Shown here in pieces: positions 35,460 through 43,873 of a stretch of 64,000 nt of DNA. A program made the position numbers and the translations under genes. Where the stretch lies: contig CAMLOU010000001.1 in NCBI GenBank assembly GCA_946481735.1, forward strand, positions 10,754-74,753. Reading direction: 5' to 3'. Source of the DNA: an uncultured Cellvibrio sp. Lineage in GTDB: Bacteria; Pseudomonadota; Gammaproteobacteria; Pseudomonadales; Cellvibrionaceae. Position 1 is the stretch's first letter. Each line of letters begins with the position of its first letter. The notes beneath the pieces are model-generated. The model ran no database searches, was not told the origin of the DNA, and saw only the letters and a program-made list of their open reading frames with translations.

Positions 35460-36891
35460 GGTGGTGATCTCCGTGGTGATGGTGTTCATCTGGTGTGGCT
35501 GGCGTTGGTGTCATTGGGTCTGGGGTGTCAGTGATTGCCGGACGTTTTCCTATCGCCAAGCTCGTTCCCACTGCCAGGCTCAGGGCTGTACGCGCTTGCC
35601 AGTAGTGTTTGATCGCCTCAATGCGGTCGGCGGCCAGCTGGATTTCCTGTTGCTTGAGCGTTAATAAATCAAACGGACTGGCGAGCATGAAATTCACTTC
35701 CCGCTGGCTTTCGTCAAGCTGCGCTTGAGCGGTTTGTTGCAGGGCAATCACCTCCTCGTGAGCCGCGCGGGCGTCGTCGAGTTGACGCAGGGCGAGGGCA
35801 ATATCGTGTTCAATCTTGCGCAGCAGATGTTCCTCTTGCGCGCGTGCGACATCCTTTTCGGCATCCAGGGCAGCGAGCTTTGCCTGGCCCCGGTCGAACA
35901 ACGGCAGACCAAACTCCACTTCCGGGCCGGCGTTGACCGCGCCGTCGAATTCCCGTTCTGCATTGATTCCGACGCTGATATCAGCCCACCGGCTGCGATT
36001 GATGAGCGGGCCTTGGCGAGCAAGCAACGCCTGTTGTTGGCGAACGAGTGCCAGATCCGGCCGGTGTTGCTGCGCCTGGGCCAGCAGGTCGGCAGCAGCA
36101 AAGTATTCCGCCGGCATGCCCGGCAGTTGCTCCGGTAGTGTCAGTGTTTCTTGCGGTCGCAATCCCAGCAGGTAGGCCAGACGCAAACGAGTGGTGTCCG
36201 CCGCAAGGCGGGCTTGCCGGATCTCGCCGCTGATCTGCTGCGCCGTGAGTTCATGGTGCAGGAATTCAGAGGGCGATAAATTGCCGGCGGTGCGCATGCG
36301 CTGCGCCAAAGCGTAGGCGGCCTCACTGGCTTGCTGGCGCCGTTGCTGAATACGCCACTGTGCCTGGGCCGCGAGGGCGGCAAAGTAGGCCGACTGGAGT
36401 TCGTGGATCGCCTCATCCAGACGCCGTTGCAGTTCCAGTTGCCGTTGCGTCAGAGCGACATCGGCCAGCTCCATTCGCAGGGAACGTGTCAGGAGGTCGA
36501 GTAAGGATTGGCTTAAGCCCATATCCAGTTGCCAACGTCCGCCACCCTCCGGGCGCAGGGCACCGATAGCGAAATGCGGGTTGGCGATCAGTCCGGCTTG
36601 GGCACGGCGCGCGTTGGCAATACCCAATTCAGCCAGCAGCATTTCAATGCGCGGGGCATTCAGCAACATCAACTGCGTGGCTGCGTTAGGCGTGAGCGGC
36701 TGGTCCAGCAGCTGAGCAACACGGGTATCGTGTTGCTCCCCGGCCAGTTGTAAATCCGGATGGCGGCTGGCGAGATCCTGGTAGAAACCGGCAGTACCTT
36801 CCGAAGGCGGGTTCCAGCTTGCGCAGGCACCCAGGGTCATAGCGGCTGCCAGCAGTGCAGCACGGGGAATTAAGTGTGTGTTCATCATCAT
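35452..36891 (-). CDS. TolC-family outer-membrane lipoprotein, CusC/CzcC-like
   Basis: The 479-residue protein has a lipoprotein signal with lipobox LGAC (Cys about 23) and the two long helical repeats of TolC-type channels. It is Gln-, Ala- and Leu-rich, with the internal duplication around residues 80-270 and 280-440. The last 14 residues are almost all His and Asp, a likely metal-binding tail. No RND pump or adaptor gene is beside it, so it must share a pump from elsewhere or serve as a metal-binding partner of the oxidase. Its stop overlaps the oxidase start by 8 bases. Confidence 0.88.
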   Translation of the reverse strand: MMMNTHLIPRAALLAAAMTLGACASWNPPSEGTAGFYQDLASRHPDLQLAGEQHDTRVAQLLDQPLTPNAATQLMLLNAPRIEMLLAELGIANARRAQAGLIANPHFAIGALRPEGGGRWQLDMGLSQSLLDLLTRSLRMELADVALTQRQLELQRRLDEAIHELQSAYFAALAAQAQWRIQQRRQQASEAAYALAQRMRTAGNLSPSEFLHHELTAQQISGEIRQARLAADTTRLRLAYLLGLRPQETLTLPEQLPGMPAEYFAAADLLAQAQQHRPDLALVRQQQALLARQGPLINRSRWADISVGINAEREFDGAVNAGPEVEFGLPLFDRGQAKLAALDAEKDVARAQEEHLLRKIEHDIALALRQLDDARAAHEEVIALQQTAQAQLDESQREVNFMLASPFDLLTLKQQEIQLAADRIEAIKHYWQARTALSLAVGTSLAIGKRPAITDTPDPMTPTPATPDEHHHHGDHHHD

Positions 36892-36978
36892 TGCCTGTCA
36901 GTTCGCCGTCTGCATGCAGTCCGGCTGGAAGATCATGTGAACCTGACGCTGGGCGCCAGTCATCAACAAGGGCGTTGA

Positions 36979-37356
36979 TCAGGCAAATCTGGGTGGGCGA
37001 TGGGGATTGTCGAGTAAGACGGAATACCAGGGTGGCGTAGGAAAATGCGTGTAGCGGGTGGGCAGGGTGGTTAATGCAGGCAAGCTGTCCGGTAAAAGGA
37101 CGGCGCTGCCGAAATGGCAGGAGACCTGGCAGTGGTAGCAGGTATCAGTGCTATCGGAACCGGAAGGAAGGTTGCCCTCAGTTTGCTCAGTGCCGCCACA
37201 ACCCTGATGAATATCAGCAGCCTGCTGTTGGGCTGATGCTTCGCTGGCGCGATCCAGCCAGTGGCAGGGCAACCACAAACCCGCCGCCGCTTGCAGCGGC
37301 AGCCACAGGCACAAAAGTGCCACGAGCAGGGTGTGAGATCGCTTAAGGGTTTTCAT
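36979..37356 (-). CDS. Exported Cys/His-containing small protein, first gene of copper operon
   Basis: From the ATG at 37356 the 125-residue product begins MKTLKRSHTLLVALLCLWLPLQ, a Sec signal peptide, followed by CHWLD, a GCGG and CYHCQVSCHFG, a likely metal-binding group of cysteines and histidines. Small exported proteins of this sort (DUF2946/CzcI-like) sit at the head of copper and heavy-metal operons. A longer reading from 37425 is ruled out because a MerR-type promoter (37385-37415) lies inside it. The TolC-like gene follows after 87 bases. Confidence 0.75.
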   Translation of the reverse strand: MKTLKRSHTLLVALLCLWLPLQAAAGLWLPCHWLDRASEASAQQQAADIHQGCGGTEQTEGNLPSGSDSTDTCYHCQVSCHFGSAVLLPDSLPALTTLPTRYTHFPTPPWYSVLLDNPHRPPRFA

Positions 37357-37384
37357 CGTTATCCCAGGTTGAAAAAACCTGTCC

Positions 37385-37415
37385 ATCTTAAACCTTGCCC
37401 TCGGGGAAAGGTCAA
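37385..37415 (-). promoter_or_regulatory. MerR/CueR-type promoter with 19-bp spacer
   Basis: Read on the minus strand, a -35 TTGACC (37410-37415) and a -10 TAAGAT (37385-37390) are 19 bp apart, the over-long spacing of promoters activated by MerR-family metal sensors. The spacer holds the dyad ACCTTTCCCC-GA-GGGCAAGGT (37392-37412), close to the CueR operator of E. coli copA. The first gene's ATG lies about 29 bases past the -10. The regulator gene is not in the window. Confidence 0.8.
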
Positions 37416-37501
37416 GCCCTGGCACCTGAAGGATTGCAGATAATGCTGCCAGCCCTTAGGATGCTGCCCCTTGTTGGTGCGAACTGAGGCGAAAGACCTG
37501 G

Positions 37502-38479
37502 ATGATATTGAAATCACTGCTGCACGAATGCCGATTGCTGTTAGGTATTGAGCGCAACACCACCAGTCACGGTGAAAAATTGATCTCGGCATTGGGAGCC
37601 GTGCTGGGTATCCTGGCAGTTTACTGGATTACCCGTTGGACCTTTCCCCACGGCTATATGAGTTCGGCCGGCAATTTTTTGATGGTGACCTCTATGGGCG
37701 CCAGTGCCGTGCTGCTGTTTGCGGTGCCCCATGGTGCCTTATCGCAGCCGTGGGCCGTATTCGGTGGCCATCTGATCTCCGCGCTGATCGGCGTTACCTG
37801 CCACCAGCTGTTTCCCCACCAGGCCTGGACCGGCGCTTTGGCGGTTGGCTTGGCTGTGGGGGCTATGCATTACCTGCGCTGCATCCATCCACCTGGCGGC
37901 GCCACGGCGCTGGCGGCGGTTATCGGCGGTTCAGAAGTCTATGCGCTTGGTTATCACTATCTGGTGATGCCCATCCTGATCAATGTGGTGGCCATCCTGG
38001 CCATGGCAGTGGTGTTCAACGGTTTATTCGCCCGGCGCCGCTATCCGGCGCATCTCTCTCGCAAACATAAAGCAGCGGTATCCACCAAACCGGCAGAGCG
38101 CCAATTCGAGCTGACGCACGAAGATTTTGCGGCGGCTATGCAGGAATTGGACTCTTATGTGGATGTCACGGCGGAAGGCCTGACCGAATTACTGGAACTG
38201 GCCAAACAGCACGCTGAAAAAAATATTACTCACCCGGATGAAATTATTGCCGGTCACTTTTACAGCAACGGCAAGCTGGGCAATCTGTGGAGTGTGCGGC
38301 AGGTGATTGATGCCTCTGCCGAGCAGGAAAGTGCGGCTAAGGATCAGGTGATTTATAAAGTCCTGGCCGGTGCCGGTGCTTACGATACCGGCATTTGCCG
38401 GCGCGACGAATTCCGGCAATGGGCGCGCTTTGAAGTCGTACAACAACAAGGTCGTTGGGTAAAAATTGATGAGGATTAA
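37502..38479 (+). CDS. HPP-family membrane protein
   Basis: The 325-residue protein has four or five membrane helices in residues about 28-185 with the family motif CIHPPGGATAL in the centre, from which the HPP name comes. Cyanobacterial HPP proteins have been linked to nitrite transport. The C-terminal 130 residues are soluble and charged (GHFYSNGKLGNLWSVRQVID). Its 5' end lies about 87 bases from the copper promoter on the opposite strand. It may be under separate control; function here is unknown. Confidence 0.8.
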   Translation: MILKSLLHECRLLLGIERNTTSHGEKLISALGAVLGILAVYWITRWTFPHGYMSSAGNFLMVTSMGASAVLLFAVPHGALSQPWAVFGGHLISALIGVTCHQLFPHQAWTGALAVGLAVGAMHYLRCIHPPGGATALAAVIGGSEVYALGYHYLVMPILINVVAILAMAVVFNGLFARRRYPAHLSRKHKAAVSTKPAERQFELTHEDFAAAMQELDSYVDVTAEGLTELLELAKQHAEKNITHPDEIIAGHFYSNGKLGNLWSVRQVIDASAEQESAAKDQVIYKVLAGAGAYDTGICRRDEFRQWARFEVVQQQGRWVKIDED

Positions 38480-38622
38480 GGCGTTTTTGTGATGGACAGA
38501 GCTGCATAGCGCGTTACAAATTACTACAAATTTATTCTGGGGAGACAAAATTTTCCACGCTACCATGCCCGTGTTTTTACCCGCTGATACAGCCCTGCAT
38601 AACACGAGGTCCAGAGCAAATA

Positions 38623-39441
38623 ATGAACAGGAAAATGTTAAACGCGCGCATCAAGCACATGTCATTAGCTGGTGCGCTGGCCATCGGCCTGATGGGCCCC
38701 ACGCTGGCCAACGCCACCACCGTGCAATTCCAGACTGTCATGGGTGATTTTGAAGTTAACCTGTTTGACAAAACCACACCCAAAACGGTTGAAAACTTTC
38801 TTAAGTATGTTGAGGAAGGTGCATTTGAAAATACCGTCGTGCATCGCTCGGTACCGGGTTTTATTGTGCAGGGCGGCGGTTTTGAATATCCCGGCAACTT
38901 GCCACTTAAAGCGGTGACTTCACATCCTGCTGTTGTTAACGAACCCGTCTATTCCAATCGCCGCGGCACCATCGCTATGGCCAAAGTCGGCAACAACCCT
39001 AACAGCGCTACCAATCAGTGGTTTTTTAACCTTGCGGATAACAGCGGTAACCTGGATCGCCAGAATGGCGGCTTTACCGTATTCGGTCAGGTCACCGGTA
39101 ACGGTATGGCCATTATCGATGCAATGGCGGCCCTGAGTCGCTTCAACAAGGGTGGCGCCTTTAACGAGTTGCCCTTACGTAATTACACCACCGAAGACCA
39201 TGAAGATGAGGTCAAAGTAACAGACGAGCATTTTGTGATGATTCAGAATGTCGTGGTGCTTGATGAGAGCCCGGACACGGCCGATGGTCTGAACCCTGTG
39301 AAAAATACCTCGCTAGATGATGACGACGACAATGACTCCGGTGGTGGCGGTGGTGGTAGCCTCGGCTTTTTGACTATACTACTGCTTGGCTTCCTGGCCG
39401 CGGCGCGCAAGATGGTTGTGCGGAGGCGCCAGGTTTCATAA
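38623..39441 (+). CDS. Exported cyclophilin-type peptidyl-prolyl isomerase with GlyGly-CTERM tail
   Basis: The 272-residue protein has a signal peptide (residues 1-27 or so), a cyclophilin domain at about 30-215 with VVHRSVPGFIVQGGG and the NQWFFNL segment, an acidic Asp-rich linker, and then a Gly tract, a hydrophobic helix and a basic end (RKMVVRRR). That last trio is the GlyGly-CTERM sorting signal, cleaved by rhombosortase and linked to type II secretion. Such tails are common on exported hydrolases in Cellvibrionaceae and rare on a proline isomerase. It may aid folding of exported proteins at the surface. A rhombosortase gene is not in view. Confidence 0.85.
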   Translation: MNRKMLNARIKHMSLAGALAIGLMGPTLANATTVQFQTVMGDFEVNLFDKTTPKTVENFLKYVEEGAFENTVVHRSVPGFIVQGGGFEYPGNLPLKAVTSHPAVVNEPVYSNRRGTIAMAKVGNNPNSATNQWFFNLADNSGNLDRQNGGFTVFGQVTGNGMAIIDAMAALSRFNKGGAFNELPLRNYTTEDHEDEVKVTDEHFVMIQNVVVLDESPDTADGLNPVKNTSLDDDDDNDSGGGGGGSLGFLTILLLGFLAAARKMVVRRRQVS

Positions 39442-39477
39442 CGCAGCTTCGCTAGCGACAAAGGAACAGGAGCGGTA

Positions 39478-39882
39478 ATGATTACGTATTTCTACTGGGC
39501 AGTGGTCATCGCCCTGGCAATGGGTGTGTTGTGGTTGCTGGGGCGGTTGAATAAATGGAAGGCGGGATTTATTGCCGCGTTGATTATCCTGTTAGTCGGC
39601 TGGGCGGCTTATTTTTTCCACTTTGAACAGGTTTTTGTCAAACGCTACGGTGGCGTTATGTCCATCACCGTACCGGATGGCCAGATGCATATCACTGCCA
39701 CCTGGAAAGATGACAACCTGTGGATCGAGAATTACGATCCCGAAACCAATACGTGCCATTTCAATGAATATTCCAAAGGAAATTTGTTGCAGGGCAAGGT
39801 GGTGATCAAAAATTGTAATCCCTTCCGTCATCACTCGGGCCGTAGCCAACCGGGTGCCGCTGTACCGGTAATCAGTGAATAG
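39478..39882 (+). CDS. Small membrane protein of unknown function
   Basis: The 134-residue protein has two membrane helices (about 5-22 and 30-49) and a soluble C-terminal domain rich in beta, with two cysteines near residues 94 and 108 that could form a disulfide outside the membrane. It begins 36 bases after the cyclophilin gene with GGAG upstream, so the two probably share a transcript. I do not recognise the family. Confidence 0.65.
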   Translation: MITYFYWAVVIALAMGVLWLLGRLNKWKAGFIAALIILLVGWAAYFFHFEQVFVKRYGGVMSITVPDGQMHITATWKDDNLWIENYDPETNTCHFNEYSKGNLLQGKVVIKNCNPFRHHSGRSQPGAAVPVISE

Positions 39883-39891
39883 AGCGATGTA

Positions 39892-39933
39892 AAAAAATAA
39901 AGCGAGAGGGTTACCCGTCTCGCTTTATTTTTT
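39892..39933. terminator. Bidirectional Rho-independent terminator
   Basis: A 16-bp perfect stem (39892-39907 with 39918-39933) has a GC core GCGAGA and A/T arms, so each strand ends in a T run. It lies between convergent genes at 39478 and 39957. Confidence 0.92.
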
Positions 39934-39956
39934 GGCTTTCTATTACGCCGAAGAAT

Positions 39957-40376
39957 TTATACCGCGATTGAATCGTATACCACTACTTTGCGCCACAGGT
40001 GTGCATGCTCATCAATAAATTTTTGATGCAGAGGATGCGCCTGGTAAATATTCTGCCCTTCCACATCATCAAAACACAGCATCTCTGAGACCTGATAACT
40101 GTTGTCTACCACATCGCGTTTTTCGGTGGATGCTGGTATGCCCACGTGGATCGCCCGTACAGTTTCGATTGCGCCCAGGGCTTTGATACCGGCAATCAGT
40201 TTTGCTTGATCTTCTTTGGAATCCGGATTCTTTAACCAGAAAAATACTTTGTGAATCAGTTTGGGTAATTCCGGTTGTGCGCTGGGTTTTTCTGCCTGGA
40301 TATTAAGCGAAGCGGTAGCCGCTACACCCAGCAGCGCGGTGCCCGCCAGAAATTGTCGACGATTGCTATGTTCCAT
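39957..40376 (-). CDS. Dabb (stress-responsive A/B barrel) domain protein with Tat signal
   Basis: The 139-residue protein starts with a twin-arginine signal (SNRRQFLAGTALLGVAATASL) and then has a Dabb ferredoxin-like fold: KVFFWLKN, a central VRAIHVGIPAS strand and the closing HAHLWRKVVVYDSIAV. Dabb proteins are small dimers of varied role, some enzymatic. The Tat signal suggests export folded, perhaps with a cofactor. It is a single gene, read toward the shared terminator. Confidence 0.82.
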   Translation of the reverse strand: MEHSNRRQFLAGTALLGVAATASLNIQAEKPSAQPELPKLIHKVFFWLKNPDSKEDQAKLIAGIKALGAIETVRAIHVGIPASTEKRDVVDNSYQVSEMLCFDDVEGQNIYQAHPLHQKFIDEHAHLWRKVVVYDSIAV

Positions 40377-40648
40377 AGCCTTGACTCCCCTTGATTGTGC
40401 AATGGTGATTGATCAGTAATGGATAACGCACCGTAAAATTACAGTGATAGGCCTAACAAGCAATCATTTTTACGGAACATTACGGTTTTGAAACAGGCAT
40501 CCTGGGGATATGTTCGCAAATAACCCAAAACACGGGTTTGGTCAGCCGCTGGAACTTTTTTTTCTATCATTGATATTTATTCGTCCTGCCGTTTTTTTCC
40601 CACTATGATTACACGAGCAGTGAGAATAAATAAGAGGAGAGTAGCAGC

Positions 40649-41656
40649 GTGACTAACAACAGCCCCAACCGTGTGATTCGCTATTCCTGGTTGGTCCTCA
40701 TCAGTTTTATCAGCGTTATAGGTGCCGCGCAAGCGGCAGTCGTCAAAGGCAAACATTGCGCGGCGATTCAGAAAGCCATCAATCAATTGCCCGCTGCCGG
40801 TGGTGGAGTTCGCATACCGGAGGGGGTTTACCTGTGTCATAAACCCATCGTGATTGATCGCGATAATGTCAGTTTGCGGGGGGAAGGGGCCGGCACCTTA
40901 TTGCGCCTGGCGGATGGGGCCAATGCGCCGGTTGTGGTGATGGGGCAGGCTATCCCCATTCCTGATACCCAGCGCCGCCATATTGTTGTGAGCGATTTAA
41001 TGATTGACGGTAATCGCCATAACCAGAGCTCAGAGTGTATGGGCGGTCCTTGCAGCGAAGCGTTTCCCTTGCGCAACAATGGCATCTCAATTCGCCATTG
41101 TTTTGATTGTCGTGTCGAGCGTGTGACAGTGCACAGCGCCAGTTCCGGTGGCCTCGTTACTGAACTCACCAGCCGCCGCCTGACCATCCGGGATTACACG
41201 TCTTACAATAACGAGTTCGATGGCCTGGCCGGTTATGAAACGGAAGAAAGTTTATTCAGTGGTATTCACCTTTACGATAACCAGGCTGCGGGTTTTTCGT
41301 TTGATATCCGTTTCAACAATAATGTCTTCAATGATGTGCTCATTGCCAACAGCGGCAGCGTGGGCATTTTTATGCGCGATTCCTTCGACAACCTGTTCAG
41401 CAACGTGCAAATACTCAACAGTAAACAACACGGCATCTTTCTGGCGCAAGTTGATGATGATGCGAGTAAACCGGCAGCGGGAAATAGCTTTACCGGATTG
41501 GTGGTTGCGCGGGCGGGTGGTTACGGCGTGGTAGCGAATGATGCCTCCTGCAACAATACCTTACTGACGGGGGCACAACTGATTGATAACAGCGCCGGGT
41601 GTATCTATGAAGCGACGCCGGCATTGGTAGCCAACCTCGGGACGATCTGTCGTTGA
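40649..41656 (+). CDS. Secreted right-handed beta-helix protein (GTG start)
   Basis: The 335-residue exported protein has a signal peptide (cleavage after AQA near residue 29) and then the start of a pectate-lyase-3-type beta-helix (GGVRIPEGVYLCHKPIVI). A run of short Asn- and Asp-rich coils follows, with repeating N-N, D-N-x-A and G-I-F patterns through residue 310. Paired cysteines may form disulfides. Such folds act on pectin, alginate or other uronic polysaccharides, but no catalytic set can be assigned. AAGAGGAGA precedes the GTG. The divergent neighbour is 272 bases away. Confidence 0.8.
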   Translation: MTNNSPNRVIRYSWLVLISFISVIGAAQAAVVKGKHCAAIQKAINQLPAAGGGVRIPEGVYLCHKPIVIDRDNVSLRGEGAGTLLRLADGANAPVVVMGQAIPIPDTQRRHIVVSDLMIDGNRHNQSSECMGGPCSEAFPLRNNGISIRHCFDCRVERVTVHSASSGGLVTELTSRRLTIRDYTSYNNEFDGLAGYETEESLFSGIHLYDNQAAGFSFDIRFNNNVFNDVLIANSGSVGIFMRDSFDNLFSNVQILNSKQHGIFLAQVDDDASKPAAGNSFTGLVVARAGGYGVVANDASCNNTLLTGAQLIDNSAGCIYEATPALVANLGTICR

Positions 41657-41665
41657 GCTTGCAGG

Positions 41666-42352
41666 CTACTCGGTAAGTGGCAGGAATCGATATCCCACGC
41701 CCGGCTCGGTTTCAATGTAACGCGGAGCAGTGGGATCATCACCCAGCTTGGTGCGCAAACGGCCGATGAAAATTCGCAGGTAATGGGTGTCTTCCACATG
41801 GGATTTACCCCAGATTTCTTTCAATAATTGCTGCTGGGTCACGATGTGTCCGGCGTGATTCATCAAGGTTCTGAGCACATCAAACTCCTTGCGCGACAAT
41901 TTAACCGGCTCGTTATCAACAACGAGTTTTCGCTCCTGCAAATTAATGTACACCCGTTCATCCTGATAGATTGCTGCGGGCATCACTTGCTTGCCATACA
42001 GTTTGAGCAGCGAGCGCATACGAGCCAGTAATTCCTGAATACCAAATGGCTTTACCACATAATCATTGGCGCCATTATCCAGTGCGTGCACTTTTTCAGA
42101 TTCACGGCTGCGTACCGACAATACAATAACCGGCTGCTGGTAAAAATCGCGCAATTGCAGAAGTACATCCTGTCCATCCATGTCAGGTAAACCGAGATCG
42201 AGAATCACCAGGTGCGGTGCTTCCAACGCTGCCAGCGCCAGACCTTGCTGCCCGGAGTCAGCCTCAATGACTTCATAGCCCTGGGCGGTCAATCCGATAT
42301 GAAGAAACCGGCGTATTTGCGGTTCATCATCAATAATTAAAATCTTGCTCAT
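41666..42352 (-). CDS. kdpE: Response regulator, KdpE-like
   Basis: The 228-residue protein is an OmpR/PhoB-type regulator: receiver domain with Asp8-Asp9, the phospho-acceptor Asp52 in LDLGLPDMDG and a conserved Lys near 102, then a winged-helix DNA-binding domain (about 130-225) ending IETEPGVGYRF. It is closest in wording to KdpE. Its ATG at 42352 overlaps the kinase stop as ATGA, so the pair is co-translated. Here it follows trkH rather than kdpFABC, so it may control Trk potassium uptake. Confidence 0.9.
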   Translation of the reverse strand: MSKILIIDDEPQIRRFLHIGLTAQGYEVIEADSGQQGLALAALEAPHLVILDLGLPDMDGQDVLLQLRDFYQQPVIVLSVRSRESEKVHALDNGANDYVVKPFGIQELLARMRSLLKLYGKQVMPAAIYQDERVYINLQERKLVVDNEPVKLSRKEFDVLRTLMNHAGHIVTQQQLLKEIWGKSHVEDTHYLRIFIGRLRTKLGDDPTAPRYIETEPGVGYRFLPLTE

Positions 42353-43869
42353 GGCGTTTCCTTTGAGTTTTCCAAAGGTAATTCTATTCTCACACAACAA
42401 CCCCGTCGGGCTTCATTCTTCATCTCGGGATTATCATGGATAGTGACCTTGCCCCCATGGGCAGCGATCATTCCCCGGCAGATTGTCAAGCCAAGGCCGC
42501 TCCCGGATTTGCGGCGGTCACCTTGTCCGGCGGTATGGAAACGTTCAAACACTTTTTCTTTTTCGCTGTCATCAATGCCCGGGCCGGTATCGCACACGGT
42601 GATGACAAGGTTGTGCGCCTCTGCGACACAATTCAGGCGAATGTCTGAATCTGCCGGTGAAAATTTCACGGCGTTATCGAGCAGGTTAAACAATGCTTGT
42701 TCAATCAGCGCGGCATGTACATACAGGAGCGGCAAATGCGGGGCAAGTTTGATCGACAGAGTATGTTCCTGCAATAGCGGTGCGATTCGCTTTTTAATCA
42801 CACTGACAATTTCGGCAACACTGACCCAATGTCGCTCCAGGCGCAGTTCGCCAAAACCCAGGCGGGTCATGTCCAGTAAATTTTGCGTGTAACGATTGAG
42901 CCGTTGCGCTTCTTCCAATACCGTGGCCAACAACTCCCGTGTCTGGAATTCGTTTAAATCTTTTCCCATCTCAAGCAGTGTGGATGCAGCACCAATCATT
43001 GCCGTCAGTGGTGTACGGAAATCGTGGGATACCGATGACAGCAACGCTGAACGCAGTAGTTCATTCTCTTTCGCTACACGCTCCTGTGCCAGATCGCCAA
43101 CCAGCCGGATGCGTTCAAGAGATTGATTAACCTGACGTTGCAACAGCGTAAAAAAATCACGCTCAAGCAACGTCTCTTGCCATTCAGGGAGCCGGATAAA
43201 CGCCAGAATCCGTTTACTGTTGTGAAGAAAATATCCCCCCAGTTCCCGCTCCAGATTTGCTAACTGGTGCAGCGTATCCCGCGACATCCTGGTTTTGAAT
43301 AATCGGGCGAGTTTTTCTGTCTGCGAATGATCAAGGTGACTGAACGCTGGCGAGGGTGGCTGTAACGGATCATAGAAGGCGACGTGATAGCGGGCATTCC
43401 ACGCACCGACGGCGTGTTCAAATGCCGCCATCACCTGTTCAATATCAATGGCCCTGGATAAATGTTCAAGCATATCCAGTTCAATACGGCTCATGGTTTC
43501 GCGACGTTGTACCTCCTCGGCATTCAGCTTGAGTTTCGCCGCAAGGTGGCCCACCACTAGCGCGGTCACCAGGAAAAAGAAAACACTCAGCAGATCCTCA
43601 CGATGGGTGATGAGCAGCGAGCCATAAGGTTCGGTAAAAAAATAATTGAAGGCGAGGAATCCCGATACGGCGCTGATCAAGGTCAGCCGTAAGGTAAATT
43701 GGGTAGCGATAAAGATAACCACCAATAAATACAGCAGGGTCAGATTCGCTTTAGGCATGACACTGCTGATGGCGAAGGCCAGGGGAGTGATCAGCCAGGG
43801 AAGGAATAACGCCAGGGGCCAACCTGATTTTCGCAGGCGCGGGCGCAGCATGTCGGCGATTGTCTTCAT
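42349..43869 (-). CDS. Short KdpD-like sensor histidine kinase (no N-terminal KdpD/USP domains)
   Basis: The 506-residue protein equals the C-terminal half of E. coli KdpD (894 residues). It has four membrane helices of the DUF4118 region (residues about 17-110, with FLAFNYFFTEP), a GAF-like linker, the H box SVSHDFRTPL with His282, and a HATPase domain with DNAVKF, DTGPGI and GSGLGL motifs. The N-terminal KdpD nucleotide- and USP-type sensor region is absent: 4 bases separate its ATG from the trkH stop, leaving no room. Sensing must rest on the membrane or linker part. Confidence 0.9.
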   Translation of the reverse strand: MKTIADMLRPRLRKSGWPLALFLPWLITPLAFAISSVMPKANLTLLYLLVVIFIATQFTLRLTLISAVSGFLAFNYFFTEPYGSLLITHREDLLSVFFFLVTALVVGHLAAKLKLNAEEVQRRETMSRIELDMLEHLSRAIDIEQVMAAFEHAVGAWNARYHVAFYDPLQPPSPAFSHLDHSQTEKLARLFKTRMSRDTLHQLANLERELGGYFLHNSKRILAFIRLPEWQETLLERDFFTLLQRQVNQSLERIRLVGDLAQERVAKENELLRSALLSSVSHDFRTPLTAMIGAASTLLEMGKDLNEFQTRELLATVLEEAQRLNRYTQNLLDMTRLGFGELRLERHWVSVAEIVSVIKKRIAPLLQEHTLSIKLAPHLPLLYVHAALIEQALFNLLDNAVKFSPADSDIRLNCVAEAHNLVITVCDTGPGIDDSEKEKVFERFHTAGQGDRRKSGSGLGLTICRGMIAAHGGKVTIHDNPEMKNEARRGCCVRIELPLENSKETP

Positions 43870-43873
43870 GGGA

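Noticed and set aside
37357..37425. Longer N-terminus for the Cys-rich copper protein
   Set aside because: The MerR-type promoter lies inside the extension, so a transcript would not contain it.
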